Shown piece after piece: positions 1 to 12,647 of a stretch of DNA of 64,000 nt (the stretch's first letter is position 1; each line of letters opens with the position of its first letter). The notes beneath the pieces were generated by a model, which worked only from the letters and a program-made list of their open reading frames with translations, did not search any database and was not told the DNA's origin. Position numbers and translations under genes: made by a program. The DNA comes from Lepus europaeus (lineage: Eukaryota > Chordata > Mammalia > Lagomorpha > Leporidae): NCBI RefSeq assembly GCF_033115175.1, contig NC_084827.1:144329701-144393700 (forward strand), in the 5' to 3' direction.

Positions 1-1166
1 GTATTTTTTGAATAATAGCTTTAAATCTGTCTATCCTCTTTTCCACTGTTTCCAATACAGAAAAACTAGAATCATTCAATAAAAATTTTTACAAAACCAC
101 CTAAGCACTCCTTTGAAAATAGGAAACCAAGCTATGGGGTCTAGGTTCACCTAGAAGTAAGCACTCAATGGAGCGGAAATACTCAACTGCTTCCTTCGAT
201 CTGCTTCCACCCTAGTTGGAAGAGAAGACACAGGTTCTAAAGTCAACAGGAAACTTCTCAAAGTGATAGGTTACAGTGTGCTGGATGCTGTGGAGTGAAT
301 ATAAAACCTGGGAGTATGTGTCGTGCTGACTCTCCTGGGATGTTAGTCTTTGCAACACAGAACACATTGGTCTGAGCAAGTAATATTTGAGGAGTCTCGC
401 TTTGAAATGGCTCTTGCTACTCCACAGAGTAAGGACTCGTTCTATAAGTCATACTGATGGGAGCTCTCAACCCTCCTTTCTGGACATGTTTATTTCTCCT
501 GTCCTGTGCTGCCTGTGCCCAGAGAGACTGAGGGAGTCTGGCTCCAGAAATTTGCAAAGAGAGGCAGTAGGGAGAGTCCTTCCTCCAATATCGTGAAGTG
601 CTGTCATTCAGCCCTGTTTCTTCTCTGACAGTTGGACTTCTCACCTTCTTTCTTAGACCTATGGATTTGTACTTAACCCCATCTTTCTATACAGTGCTCA
701 ACTGTGTACATTGCAGAGTCAGGTGTAAATGGCACAATTTCGCAAAATTATTCTCTTCAACTGAAACTGCTATGGATTCGCCATATTAAAATTTGCTTCC
801 AATCAGCCGTTGTTTCCTAAAATGTTCCATGTTAATTGGCTGAGTCATTCCAGATGATGAGAGAATTACTTCATCAGCAGGACCTGGCCTGACCCCTGTA
901 GTCCAGTCTGTAGGTGTGAGAGACCATGCCACAGCGGACCAGTTGTTAATGTGATGGTATACATTGAGCAGGTGCTCTTAATATAAGCCCTGAACCACAA
1001 ATGCCTGTGGACATGGAGAATGTTGGAGGGAATCAGTTGGTCTTGGTGCTTGCTAGTTACTCCTACTTACAGCCTCATTTAACCTGTGATAAAACTGGGG
1101 TTGAAGTCCTGTGGGATTCTCTGCCTGGATAGCACTGTTGCATCATGCCGGGCTCTTCCTTCGCAG
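1..1166. other. AOX4 intron 29 (part), nothing recognised
   Basis: No stretch resembling the preceding AOX exon (which should end near a conserved Trp) appears here on either strand, and I see no clear repeat. The short open frames are chance ones. Confidence 0.6.
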
Positions 1167-1219
1167 GCCCAGGCTGCCTTTGATGAGAGCATCAGTCTGT
1201 CAGCGACTGGCTACTTCAG
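1167..1219 (+). CDS. AOX4: AOX4 exon 30
   Basis: The exon encodes [17 protein letters not shown] plus two bases of the next Arg codon. The acceptor is ttccttcgcag and the donor gtaagt. A second AG six bases downstream (1171-1172) could start the exon at 1173, dropping Ala-Gln without changing frame. I chose 1167 because it is the first AG after the pyrimidine tract. Confidence 0.85.
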
Positions 1220-4200
1220 GTAAGTGGTCCTTTCAGTCTCGTGTTGTAGGAAAGGGCAGTGGTAGCTACATGAAGAATTTCAGGTCTGTTTTTAATTTGG
1301 CAAGAGTTGATGTTGTGCCTTCCACTAATCTGCTGTCATAAATAACATTGAAAGGAGGAGACGAATTCCGAGCTGCTGCTTAATCCAAGAGTCCAGAAAA
1401 ACTTGTGCTGGGGAAAACAGGCACACAGATAAAGTTCAGATGTGTGATGGATCAAGTCCCTCTGGGTGCTATTGGAAGGGGATGGGCGCTTCAAGCCCAC
1501 AGCAGGCCTGGGTGGTATTGTAAGGGACCCCTGCTCAGTATTCACAGAAGTTGTCAAGTTTTTATTGAAAATATAATTGTTCCCCTAAGTTAAGAAACAA
1601 AGCTAAGGGAATGCAAATTAGATCCATAATAAGATAATACTGTTTAGTACCTTGGATTGGCAAAAAAAAAAAAAAAAAAGAAATTCAGCAATAACTGTGT
1701 TGTCAAGTTGTGGAGCAATGGGAATTCACATACTTTGGAAAAACATTTATCAGACTATTTCAGTGGGGAGGGGACAGCACCAGAGAGCAGGGTGATGCAG
1801 GGAGTTCGACCTGATTTTGTCATTTTGCCGGTTGCTGCTGGAGTCTGGGCACTGCCTGGCTGCCAGAAGTAAGCATTGGGAACATTTCTAGTGGCCAGAG
1901 GCAGGCGGGGGGCAGCGGAGGAGACCCAGTAGAGAGTGTTGGCAGGCTGCTGGCCTCCTCTTCTCCTTTCCCCATTGACATTTGCCTTTGGCGCCCTCAA
2001 AGAAAAGATGTGAACAGCACAGGCCATGCAACCTAGTGGTAAGAAGCCAGCATAGTGGCAGAGGTTGAGGGAGGGCCTGCTTTCCTACACAGGAGGTGAA
2101 GCAGGCGGGTATCCACCCTTGAAATTGGGTTGGCGTAAAATCCAGGTTGAGTTCCCCAAATCCGATGACAGTGATCGGTACGTGACCTGAGACCAGCCAG
2201 AGGCAGTAAGAGAGATGTGATCATGGAGTCAGCAGCCAGCCTCAAGGAGCAAGGAGTGATCAGGGACAGCACGCTGAATAAGGAGGGAGGTACTTACTCA
2301 GCACAGGCTGAGCGTGCCTTGTGTGCTGGCACATCGTAGCACAAGCAGGTGTGTTCCTCTGGGGTGCACAGCTCTTCGTGGCTCTGTTTAAGCAGCACAG
2401 TCTGAGATGCCGAGACTTGGTCCCTTATCAACACTCCTCAGCATCCCGTCTCCTCCAGGGGCTATGACTCAAACATCAACTGGGACAAAGGTGAAGGCCA
2501 TCCCTTCGAATACTTCGTTTATGGAGCTGCCTGTTCCGAGGTGGAGATAGACTGCCTGACAGGGGATCATAAGGTCAGTATCACCTAAGAGGCTCCTAAA
2601 TAGTCCATCTCTATGGAGAGCCCAGTGTGTGACAGCACATGGATTTGGCCTAAGGGTAGTGTCTCTGTGTAACCAGAAGAAAACAGATGCCCTGCCTTTG
2701 CCTTGGTGGTGTGGCTGCTTCCATGGAGGGCAGCAGGTGGCTCTCTTCTTTATTTCCCCAGCCTTTTAGAATTAATCAAGAAAGAAACCCCTTCAAGAAA
2801 AAGTCTAGCCTAAAGGAGCTTCCATGTAGATCACTGGCACAACCAGAAATCTGACTTCTAATGAAAAATTACATTCTCGAATGATTTCATAGGCATCTGT
2901 TAGCTACTAACAAGCTCCAAGGGCCAGCCTGGAGCAGCAAAAAAGAGTAGCCCATGGCCCATTTTTGATACCTTTTACCTAGCGAGGTCCTGCTGTTAGG
3001 GTGGTTTGAGAACGCCCTTGTGTTTTTAAGGGCTGCTATGAGGATATGCCCACAAATTCCACACATGTCAAGGACTCCCAGTCTCTCCTCTTGTACCTGG
3101 GCCTTTGGGGTAAAAGAAACCATTCATTGGTCACTGTCAATAACAATAAGTGCTCATCAGTACATTAAATGGGACTGTGATGCCCTCCTAATTGTCATGT
3201 GACCAAGCTCCTAGTTTCACGATCTGTCCCAAAACCAACCCAGAAACAACTGCTAGTTTTGATTTTTCCAAATATCCTATGTGTCTTAATTCTTGGATTG
3301 TGATCAAATCTGTATGTTCATTTGATATATGCACAGCATATGTGTCTGTTTTAATCATAGTCGGCCTAATCGTTTAAATTATATATGCTTTTATTGAACC
3401 TGCCTGTTCCAGTATGTATCTGGATTATCTGACTTCTGCAGTCAGGCCGGATTTCTTTTCTGAAACCTTGGGCTTGGGCAAAACAGTGGTCACTCCAAGC
3501 ATGCTCTCATGTTAGAGCAGTTGTCCCCCTCTCCTAGGGAGCAAGTTGTCTCACACTAAGTGATTTTCAAATCCCTTCTCCCTCAAAGAAAGTTCGTGGA
3601 AATGTAACCATTTTGGTTTCCTTGTATCTTGTATATGCCTAAGATCCAAGAACAAGACAATCGAAGTCTTGGTGTGAAATTCCAAGGGACCCAGTGACAT
3701 CCACCAGGGGCCTTCTGCTGGGTGTCCACTTCTTGGCCATTCTCCATGGATACAACTGCCCCTATTCCTGCAGAATTTCCCTCACTTTGAACACACATTT
3801 ATGTTAGTTATCTTTGGCTTTAAAACAAATTACTCCCCAACTTAGCAGCTGAAGGTTTATCAGCTCTGAGGTTTCTAGGAGCGGCTTCACGGGGTGCTTT
3901 TGGCTCAGGATTTCTCACAAGGCTGTGGTGGAGCTGTCAGTGGGGACCACGGGTCTCTTCAGGGCTCAATGGGGATTGCAGAGTCTGCTTCCATCCTCTA
4001 GGAAGCCTCAGTTTCTCTCTGGCTACTGGCCAGAGGCCCCCAGCCCTTCCTGCCCTGACATCACTATAGGCCGCCTGAACGTCCTCAGGCCATGACAGCT
4101 GGCATCCCTCAAGGGTACTCCTTGAAAAGAAAGAGTGAGCAAGTGAGAAAGCACCAGACAGACGCCCGTCTTTGGGGACCACATCTCAAGTGATGATTGT

Positions 4201-7200
4201 CACTTCTGACGCCTCCCATCTGACACACAAACCAAGCCCTGGAAGGTCTGAGTGGGGACTACATAGGACGTGAATTCCAGGATGGGACTCATTGAGGATC
4301 TGAAGGCCACCACAACCCCAAGCCCCTCAAAAGACAATGACAGACAGCAGCCAGTCAACAGCTTTGAAAACAGAACCTTTGCTAACATTTCAGACTTTAG
4401 ACTACTTCCTTTACCCTCAATTAAGGCTGCTAGTCTCCTGGAAGGCCAGTGTTGCAAATGGGTGTCAAAAAGAATTTATATTTCATTTTGTCTTCAAATC
4501 AGAGAGGTGAGTAGCTGAAGTTTTATTATAGTCGAACATTCTGTATCATTATCTAACTTCCTAAGAAAAATATTAGAGGAAAATCTGAGGTCAAATAAAG
4601 AAGCTCTTGTGGCCGGCGCCGTGGCTTAACAGGCTGATCCTCCTCCTTGCGGCGCCGGCACACCGGGTTCTAGTCCCGGTCGGGGCGCCGGATTCTATCC
4701 CGGTTGCCCCTCTTCCGGGCCGGCTCTCTGCTATGGCCCGGGAAGGCAGTGGAGGATGGCCCAAGTGCTTGGGCCCTGCACCCCATGGGAGACCAGGAGA
4801 AGCACCTGGCTCCTGGCTTCGGATCAACACGATGCGCCGGCCGCAGAGGCCATTGGAGGGTGAACCAACGGCAAAAAGGAAGACCCTTCTCTCTGTCTCT
4901 CTCTCTCTCTCACTATCCACTCTGCCTGTAAAGAAAAAAAAAAAAAGGAAGCTCTTGTGTTTCCTTTGTCTCCTGAGTCTTGGCAGAGACCCTGTGACAC
5001 AGCAGAAGGGGCAGACTTGCTGGGGAGCAGAGTTGTCACCAACAGACTGACTGGGCCTACTGTGCCCTCATTTGTAGGTTTCCAGGGAGAAAGTTGCAAT
5101 GTCAGATGCATTCACTTCTCAGCTGCAAAATGAAAAATCTAGAACTGCAGATGGCAAAGGCTTCTGGTTGATGCACTTGAATTCTGTGGTTCAGTAATCA
5201 CCAGCGAGTTGGACTCTGGGATGTTGGGTCATGCGGTAGCCACAAAGTTGTGCAACATGGATCTTGAGAGCCACAAACATTTTCTTTTGCTGTGTCATCT
5301 GTTAGGTTTGTTGTAGTGGGATTAAACCCAATCTGTTATATCACTCAGCTTGAATAAATAAATATCAAATAAGTGTTTTATTCTGTTAAATTCAAGTGGT
5401 GAAGGAGGCAGGGAACAAACCAGTGCTTGAGCTGGCCAAGAGTATTGTATGACCTTGAAAGTTTAACACAATAAACTTTGTCACATAATGAAATTTCTGT
5501 TGCTTCTTTGTCCTATAACAGTGTGGCTGGAAGAAAGGCTTTATTCCAGTGTTAGCCCGGTGGGGACTATTTCTCAGTTTCTTCTCTCTAAGCTATCATC
5601 ATTAAACATTTTTAACTTCTTTTCTTATTACTAGACAATCAGAACGGACATTGTCATGGATGTTGGCTACAGTATAAACCCAGCCCTTGACATAGGCCAG
5701 GTATGTGTAATTAACTTGTCTTGCTTCCTATTTGTAAAAACCAAAACTGCTGTGGGATCTACAGAGAAAACAGTACATGCAGCTTATTCATCTTTAGTCA
5801 AAATATTTTTATTCAGGCCAACTGCAGAACCCAAACTTCTTACCATTTACAGAAGGGGCAGGTGTTTGGCCTTGTGTTTAAAATGTCAGTTAGGACTGAG
5901 TGCCAGGGTTCAACTCCCAGCTCTACCTCATGACTGTGTATCCCTGCTAATACAAACCCTAGGAGGCAGCAGGTGATGGCTCAAGTAGTTGGGTCCCTGA
6001 CACCCACATGGGAGACCTGGGTTGAGTTCCCAGCTCCCAACTTCTGTCTCCCCAGGCTGCCCCACTATTTCAGTCATTTGAGGGCATGAACCAGCAGATG
6101 GAAGCTCTGTCTCTTGAAGATGAACACAAAAGGTGTTTTTAAAAGAAACATACAGTCTGTGATTGGGGATCTTGAGTGAGATAAGACCAAACCCAGAGGT
6201 AACTACTGAGCCCCGAATCTCTTGTTAGAAGTAGTTAGTGCTGAGAGCTGACCCTTGTACTTACAGTGGGTTCTTTTGTCGGGATATTGAACCTCGGTAA
6301 TTAGAGCAGTGGCTATTGAAGGTAGCCTGTGGGCTGAAGTCTATCCACAGACTTCAAATTTACATTTGAAATAAGTGGCAAAAGTAAACAGTTAGAAATG
6401 TCTAACCTCTGTTGAAAACAGAAGTTTCCCAACACTGAACTTACATGTTCCTGGTCGGTTGGCTGCATCTTTGCAGAGTCACACATTGTCCAGTGGCTTA
6501 TGACCCTCCTGGACTCTTCATGCACTTGCTTTACCTGCCTCGAACCCGTGGGCAGTGGGCTCAGTGTCTCCCACTTAGGGCATAACGTGATGTGCTCTTC
6601 AGGCATGACACTCCATCCCTGGGGAATAGAGAAGCCAAAGGAGGCTTTGTAAGGAAGTGCACCAGGTTGTCAGGGAAAGAACAAGGCACTCAGAGTAGAA
6701 GAGTGGAGGAAATCAACCTAAAGTGACACAGGAAACTCAATACGTGCTGGGTTCATGGCTGTTGATGAGACCAGGCCTGAGTACAGTGGTAGATGTTGGA
6801 AGGCTTGGCCATGAAGCTGTAGTTAGAGGGAGGCCTGGGTGGTGGAGTTTCTGCAAAGACAGGCACTGAACGTGCTGACTGGAGGTGAGTTGGCCTGAAG
6901 AATGGCGTACAGTTTCAGGAAGACTCATCCGACATCATGGCAGATACCTGCTCATAGCTAGAAGCGAGAGGTAGAGAAGATAGGATCACAGGCAGGAAGT
7001 AAATTAAAAGACCCAGACATGAGAAAAAGCTGTGAACAGGCAGTTTGGGCTACATGTCCATCTAAGAAGGAGAGCATTTTAGAGCTGTAATTGCATGGAA
7101 GCCCTCATATGACCAGGGGGCAAACTGAGTCCAGAGACATGAGGCCGGCAGCTGGGGAGAGTGCTGGGAGGAGATGATGGGGTTCTCGAGCCCTGGGAGC

Positions 7201-9028
7201 CTGGCACCAGCACATGGGGACTTGAGACAAACAGGTCCGTGGGGCAGAAAAATATGAGGGCATTAGGACCACAGGCTCTGTGTAGAAACTTCTAGAGCTC
7301 CAATGTATGGGCAAACCAAGATTAAAATGAAGCTCTTTGACTCTGAACCCTGAATGAGGTACTTAGACATGCTGTGAGGTGGACTTTCACCTGGAAAACA
7401 CTCAGGATTCAAACAAAATGTGTGAAGTTGCAGCAGTACTTCCTGTTGACTGTTTTTCTCTCATGTGGCATCCTGGTTTCTTTGTTTGTCTGCCCCAGGT
7501 TGAAGGTGCCTTTATTCAAGGCATGGGACTTTATACCATAGAGGAGCTGCATTACTCCCCTCAGGGCATCCTCTACTCTCGTGGTCCGAACCAATACAAA
7601 ATCCCTGCCATTTGTGACATCCCCGCCCAGTTGCACGTTACCTTTTTGCCTCCATCTGAGAAGTCCAATACCCTGTACTCCTCGAAGGTACGCTGCGCCG
7701 TATTGAGTACATGATGTGTGTATGCTGCCTGGTGGGTAGTGGGAGGGCTGCATTGATCTCCACCAGGATTGCAGAAGAGAAAGCCCTACTAAACAATTTA
7801 ATTATAAAGCAGTTGAACAACATGAGGAAAGAAATGTCTTAAATATTCCAGACACGAACAGCCTAACATGAGCTATGGGCTGCATCTGTGTTTTCTGCTC
7901 GCGGTAGCCATCTTCATGCCAGCATTTGCCTTCTCTGTTTGGGATCATTTCCATAGGGTAGAATTCCAAGAGTAGGAATATTGGGTCAAAAGCGTAATAT
8001 TCTTTTTGAAATGAAACATTTGTGCGTGCATAGATGCTATCTGTATGCACATTCGAGAAACATCATCTGGCCGAACTGTTCCCCTCTAGGGTCTGGGAGA
8101 GTCTGGGGTGTTCATGGGCTGCTCCGTGTTTTTCGCCATCCGGGAAGCGGTGTGTGCAGCCCGGCAGGCGAGAGGTCTCTCTGCACCTTGGAAGCTCAGC
8201 AGTCCGCTCACCCCAGAGAAGATCAGAATGGCCTGTGAAGACAAGTTCACAAAAATGGTACGTTTTGCCCTTTAGGGAGAAAAAAACAGTTATAAAATTT
8301 TGCAGTTTTGGCCCTCATCCTGTGGTCAAGTTTTGTTAACCCACGGAGACACAGGTGGATCAGCAGCCCCGGGGCATCTGGGCAGAAGAGCAGTGTGGCC
8401 CTTGAACGTGTGCCAGCTGCCTTGTGTTCTTCATCCCCTTCACCCTGCCTGGCTGGCCGCGCGGCTGGTTTCTGTGCCACCCGGAAGCAGCTTCTTGCCC
8501 GTTAGTTTTATATTCTTCCCTTGTTGTGTTCCCTTCCCTGGGCAGCTTGGCTGGGAAGAGACGTTGGGGAACTGTGTGTGCCCCGACCCTGGAACACCCG
8601 GGCAGGATCGTGAGCAGACGCATCAGTGCCCCTGGGCTTCTCTCCCACGCTGGGATTCGTGGCTGTGGAACTGTGCTGTTCACGTGATCCCTCACACTGT
8701 AGAAAACCGCGCCTTGGTTGAGGGAAGCCCCTCCTCTCCGCCCCGCCTGCGGGCTCTGTGGGATCCCGTGGGTTTCTCGAGGCTTCCACACTGGAGAGCC
8801 GCAGACTGGCAGAGCTGATGAGTCTGGCGGCAGTGGCTCACCCCGGTCCCCTCCCCGGGTCCTCTCCTGGTCTTGGCTGCCCTCTGGTACTTGGTCTCCA
8901 TTATCCCTTGCTGTTTTTCACCCAAGTCACAAACATTCTCCGAGCTGCAAACATCCAAATGTACTGTCTCATTCTAGATTCCAAGAGATAAGCCAGGCTC
9001 CTACGTTCCTTGGAATGTACCCGTGTGA
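1167..9028 (+). CDS. AOX4: Aldehyde oxidase, AOX4-like: last six coding exons
   Basis: This is the 3' part of a molybdo-flavoenzyme aldehyde oxidase, a cytosolic enzyme that oxidises aldehydes and aromatic N-heterocycles with water and O2. Joined exons 1167-1219, 2459-2573, 5635-5700, 7499-7687, 8090-8257 and 8978-9028 give 213 residues plus stop with no break. Every junction is GT-AG and in phase. They form the C-terminal end of the molybdenum-cofactor domain. Conserved stretches include [44 protein letters not shown] and GLGESGVF; the Glu of GLGES (8099-8101) is the family's catalytic base. The protein ends [12 protein letters not shown] call AOX4 from remembered similarity to rodent AOX4 and from its position directly upstream of an AOX2-like gene, the known order being AOX1-AOX3-AOX4-AOX2. 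By the usual 35-exon structure these are exons 30-35. The 5' exons are outside the window. Confidence 0.9.
2459..2573 (+). CDS. AOX4: AOX4 exon 31
   Basis: The exon completes the Arg codon and encodes a 38-residue piece that includes [20 protein letters not shown] and LTGDHK, part of the molybdenum-cofactor domain that is very conserved in aldehyde oxidase and xanthine dehydrogenase. The acceptor is ctcctccag and the donor gtcagt. It ends in phase 0. Confidence 0.93.
3797..4285 (-). mobile_element. MaLR-like LTR, antisense, in AOX4 intron 31
   Basis: The sequence from ttatgttagttatctttggc through tcaggccatgacagctggca to gactacataggacgtgaatt follows, in reverse, a common mammalian LTR of the MaLR group. 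The family name is from memory. Confidence 0.55.
4611..4946 (+). mobile_element. CSINE (lagomorph C-type SINE), young
   Basis: A tRNA-derived SINE begins ggccggcgccgtggcttaac, has a Pol III B box (ggttctagtcc, 4666-4676), a CT-rich region and an A tail. An 11-base target-site duplication, gaagctcttgt, flanks it (4600-4610, 4947-4957). Confidence 0.92.
5635..5700 (+). CDS. AOX4: AOX4 exon 32
   Basis: This 22-codon exon encodes [20 protein letters not shown] followed by Gly-Gln, matching the family's [16 protein letters not shown] motif in the Moco domain. The acceptor is ttattactag and the donor gtatgt; both ends are phase 0. Confidence 0.93.
5854..6147 (+). mobile_element. Degraded CSINE in AOX4 intron 32
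   Basis: Diverged CSINE sequence is seen: ggcagcaggtgatggctcaa, acatgggagacctgg, and a ccagcagatggaag motif near the end. Confidence 0.75.
7499..7687 (+). CDS. AOX4: AOX4 exon 33
   Basis: The 63-codon exon begins [20 protein letters not shown], a signature of the family, and continues through [15 protein letters not shown] to NTLYSSK. The acceptor is tgccccag and the donor gtacgc; both ends are phase 0. Confidence 0.95.
8090..8257 (+). CDS. AOX4: AOX4 exon 34, carries the catalytic Glu
   Basis: The 56-codon exon begins [17 protein letters not shown]. The Glu at 8099-8101 corresponds to the active-site base of the family (GEPP in xanthine dehydrogenase, GES in AOX). The exon ends [19 protein letters not shown]. 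The acceptor is cccctctag and the donor gtacgt. Confidence 0.95.
8978..9028 (+). CDS. AOX4: AOX4 last coding exon (35)
   Basis: This encodes [16 protein letters not shown] and a TGA stop at 9026-9028. The acceptor is tcattctag. MIPRD...PW..PV is the usual C-terminus of AOX4-like proteins, so the gene ends at its normal place. Confidence 0.93.
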   Translation: MPRDKPGSYVPWNVPV

Positions 9029-9530
9029 AACAGGCCACTCTTCCCATGAGGCAGTGTCTCCAGACTCAGCCCTCGAAGACGCTGCATGTGAAAGACAGAT
9101 TTTCACACTTCAGAAGTCAGTCCACAGACTGTTGCTTTAATGGTCTAAAATGTTCTGTTTTGATTTTGATAAATATGCTTCTGCAACTTATAAATCACAC
9201 TTTAAATGGAATCAGTACTAACTTTTTTCCTCTGGAGTGATGCTCTCCACCGCTGTGTCCCCTAGATCCATCTGGCTCAATGGAATAAATGATGACTTGT
9301 ACGTGATTCATCATCGGCTCGTATCTACCAGCAGAAATTATACTGTCTAGTGAAAGGCAATTTTCTAAATGATTTTATTAGCAGTGTGAACTAGAAAGTT
9401 GTCGTTTTTTTTTCACTTGTTCCTGTCTGCTTTTGCTGTTCCTTTCTTTGTCAGACTAGATTCAGACTCTGTATAAAAGGAGTTTGTGGGACCAAAATAA
9501 TAAATAAATTGAACTTCATCAGTACTAAAG
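9029..9530 (+). other. AOX4: AOX4 3' UTR with candidate poly(A) signals
   Basis: The sequence after the stop is not obviously repetitive. AATAAA hexamers lie at 9284-9289, 9499-9504 and 9503-9508. The last pair, followed by a short GT-rich stretch (gtgttggtgct, about 9531-9541), is the more convincing cleavage region. The exact end is an inference. Confidence 0.55.
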
Positions 9531-9637
9531 TGTTGGTGCTTTAAAGGTCATTACCAAGAAATTGAGAAGAAACCATTAGAATAAGAGAAATCCTTTCAAG
9601 TCATTATCTGGTATAGGGCTTGCACCCAGGAAGGGAG

Positions 9638-9955
9638 CGTTTGGTGCAATGGTTATAACATTTTTTGAGATGCCCACATCCCATATCCCAGTGTCTGGTT
9701 TCCAGTTTGGCCCCCCTTCCAACTCCAATTTCCTACTAATGTGCACCCTTTGAGGCAGCAGGTCATGACATAAGTCTTTAGGCACCTGCATTGTATCCAG
9801 GAGACCCAGATTGAATTCCTGCTGCTGGCCTCACCTGGCCTGCCCTCAGCTGTTGTAGGCATTTGGGAAGTAAACCAGTAGATAGAGGATCTCTCTCTCT
9901 CTCTCTCTCCTCTTCCAAATAAAAATAAGCAAATGGATAAATGAAATTAAAAAGG
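9638..9955 (+). mobile_element. Degraded CSINE, intergenic
   Basis: Diverged CSINE body with ggcagcaggtcatgac, the gtaaaccagtagatagagga motif, a (CT)n stretch (about 9892-9909) and a caaataaaaataagc tail. Confidence 0.78.
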
Positions 9956-10790
9956 CCTTGTATCCATAATATATAAATAACTGTAATAATTCAATGATAG
10001 AAAGACAAATAATCAAATTTTAAAATGAGCAAGTTTACATATATTTCTCCAAAGAAGATATATAAATGATCAGTCAGCCCATTCAAAGATGCTCAAACTC
10101 ATTAGTAATTAAGGAAAGCAAATCAGAATCACAGGGAGATACCATTTCACACATCCTGGGATGTAATCAAATGATGGACAGTTACAAGTATTGGTAAGGG
10201 TACAGATTCAGACCCTTATCCTGTGGAAAACATCTTGGTGGCTCCTCAAAAAATTAAACACAAAATTACCAAATGACTACTCTTCGGTATATTCCCAAGA
10301 GAACTGAAAACATTTCTTCACCCAAAAACTTGTACACTGATGTTCATAGTATTACTCATAATAACCAAAAAGTGAAAACAAGCCCAAAATTTGCACCAGC
10401 TGCTAAAATGTGATAAGTCAAATATGGTATATCCAGTCAAAGTGGATCTTATTTAGCCATACAAAGGAGTAGAGTACTGACACAGGCGACAGTGTGGATG
10501 AACTGGGAAGCACCACATAGAAGAAGGCAGACACGGAAGGCCACACACTGTGCTGTGTGATTCCAGCCGTAGGAAATGTCCAGAGTAGGCAGATTCATAG
10601 ACAGCTGGTAGCTGGCGGCTGCCTGGGGCTGAGGGGAGACGAGAAGGGGGAAGGGCTGCACATGGGTAAGGTTTTTTTCAGATGATGAAAATGATATGGA
10701 TTTAGTGGTGATGGTTACATAACATGTGAGTACTCTGAAACTCACTAAATTGTACACTTTTAAAACGGGAACAACAAATAAATAATTCCA
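9956..10790 (+). mobile_element. Old L1 fragment, ORF2 3' end and 3' UTR
   Basis: Typical L1 end sequence is seen: caaagatgctcaaactcatt, gataccatttcacacatcc, ttcacccaaaaacttgtacac, and a final cactaaattgtacac. It is heavily mutated. Confidence 0.75.
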
Positions 10791-11115
10791 AAGAAAAACT
10801 GATGGACAGATTATCTGAATAGACATTTCTCAAAAGAATGAATGCAAATGACCAACAGTACATGAAAAAAATGCTCAAGATAATTAGCAATCAGAAAAAT
10901 GCAAATCAACTGTAATGAGACATCATCTCACTTCAATTAGAGTGGCTATTACCAAAAGACGAAAGGTGACAAACGCTGGTGAGGATGTGGAGGGAAGGGA
11001 ACTCATACACAGTTGGGCGGGATACTGTGGGAAACAATATGGAGTTTGCTCAGACTATAAACATAGACCTAACATGCGCTGCAGCTATTCCATTTGTGGG
11101 CACCATGCAAGTCAT
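10791..11115 (+). mobile_element. Second old L1 fragment
   Basis: The same part of L1 starts again (gacatttctcaaaagaatga, gagacatcatctcacttcaa, tgaggatgtggagggaaggg), so this is a separate insertion or a tandem rearrangement. Confidence 0.72.
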
Positions 11116-12647
11116 AGATCATGCAAGACGGAAGTGGAAATTGGAGAGCAAAGCACAAGCAGGAATGGAAGAACAAGCAAACAGCACAAACAGGACACCT
11201 GCACCCTAGTTCGCTCCGTTCAGTTCCGTTCACACCTAGAGCTGCAGGAAAGGGTGGAGGGTCCCTTAGGATAGACAGGCTTACGGAGAAGGAAAATGTC
11301 TGAGCTTGGTTCACCAGTGAGCTGGCTCTGCATGTGACTACAAAGACCGCACCTGCAAGAGGCGGTGAAGAAAATGTTCCCAGTGGAGAGAGCTATGGGT
11401 GCTGTGCTCAGTTATCCACTCGGGATTAGAGTGTGCATGGAGCAGCAGTGTTCGGAGCAGCTGGTGGGGGTGTGGGGAGACACACGCCGGGAGGCTGAGG
11501 ACAGCGCACACGGATGGGCATCTGGAGTGGACATGGTGGGTGAAGGTTTCCATGTCATAGGTTAACACCCAACAGACAGCTCCCACCATGGGAAAGCTGC
11601 CGAACAATGAAGCAGACAAAATTACCTGGCCGTTTGGCATTAGCCAGCCGCTGTCCCGGCGCTGACAGAGTGGGCGTGAGAAGGGTCGTGATGGCAGAAG
11701 CAGAGGCTCTGCCTAGGCCAACAGCATGGGCTCCTGCGTACCACGCCGCTGCTGCTACTGAATTTCAGTCTGCCCCCAGCACAGACTGAGGCTAGCCCTA
11801 AACCTGCTCCATCCCTCTGGGAGACCAGTTGGCCATTCGGCAGCCTTTCCATCCCGGAAGGAGCAGTGATTGGCGTCAGCAGAAACATGCATTTTCTGGA
11901 AAAGGTTTGTCTTTCCCACCTGCAGGGCCTTGGTCACCTCCACTGTCTGAGGTCTTTACACAGTATTAAATCCACCCTCAGAAGATCCCAGATCCCATGG
12001 GACATGACGTCAGGCCAGTTCACAGCAGAGTAAAGGGACCCACTTTCCTACCGCATGGGAGTGAGGGCACTGGTCACGTCACATGCAGCAGGTGCCACTC
12101 AGAAATGGCTGGTCTGACAGAGCCCTGGAGGAGCCTCAAGAAGGTCACTGGGGAGGTCAGCTAGGGGGCTTTGGAAGATGGGGCCCCTGCCCCAAGGTGT
12201 AGGATACCTGAACTTGAAACACTACATAGGATGCTGGGCCCCCAGAGGACGTGAAACTGACTGGCAGAAACACAATTGTGCATTTAGATCACATTATGGT
12301 TAATATCCGTTATGTAATAAAATTCTTCAAATAAGAAAGTAAAAAAAAAAAAAACTATTAGGAGAAAACAGTCGAAGGAGAGAAGAACGAATAGAGATGT
12401 CCACAAGATGTCTAAGGAGATAGACAACAGCACAAAATGCCATCTATACATCATTTCCCTCACGGAGATCAGGGAGGATGGGTGATATTCAGCTTTGGTG
12501 AAGGCTGGGAGGGGCGCCTGTCTCCCGCACGCTTCGTTGTATCCGGGCATATATTTCAGAAGCTGATTTAGGTGGATAGTGGTGTGCACACTCTTCAATC
12601 CAGGAAATTCAGTTCTAGGGACTTACCCAGCAGAAATACTTGCATTT

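Noticed and set aside
1..1166. Possible AOX4 exon 29
   Set aside because: I looked for the conserved residues that precede exon 30 and found none, so this exon lies to the left of the window.
4631..4677. tRNA-like A and B boxes
   Set aside because: They are the internal promoter of a tRNA-derived SINE. No cloverleaf or 3' half supports a working tRNA gene.
4607..5111. Open frames of 75-147 codons over the CSINE on both strands
   Set aside because: The GC-rich SINE body gives open frames at every young copy (also at 28341-28829, 33207-33568, 39345-39637, 49208-49525). They are repeat shadows.
8300..9140. Several overlapping open frames of up to 172 codons around the AOX4 end
   Set aside because: They lie in GC-rich intron 34 or in the wrong frame of the last exon. 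The AOX4 exons explain the coding signal.
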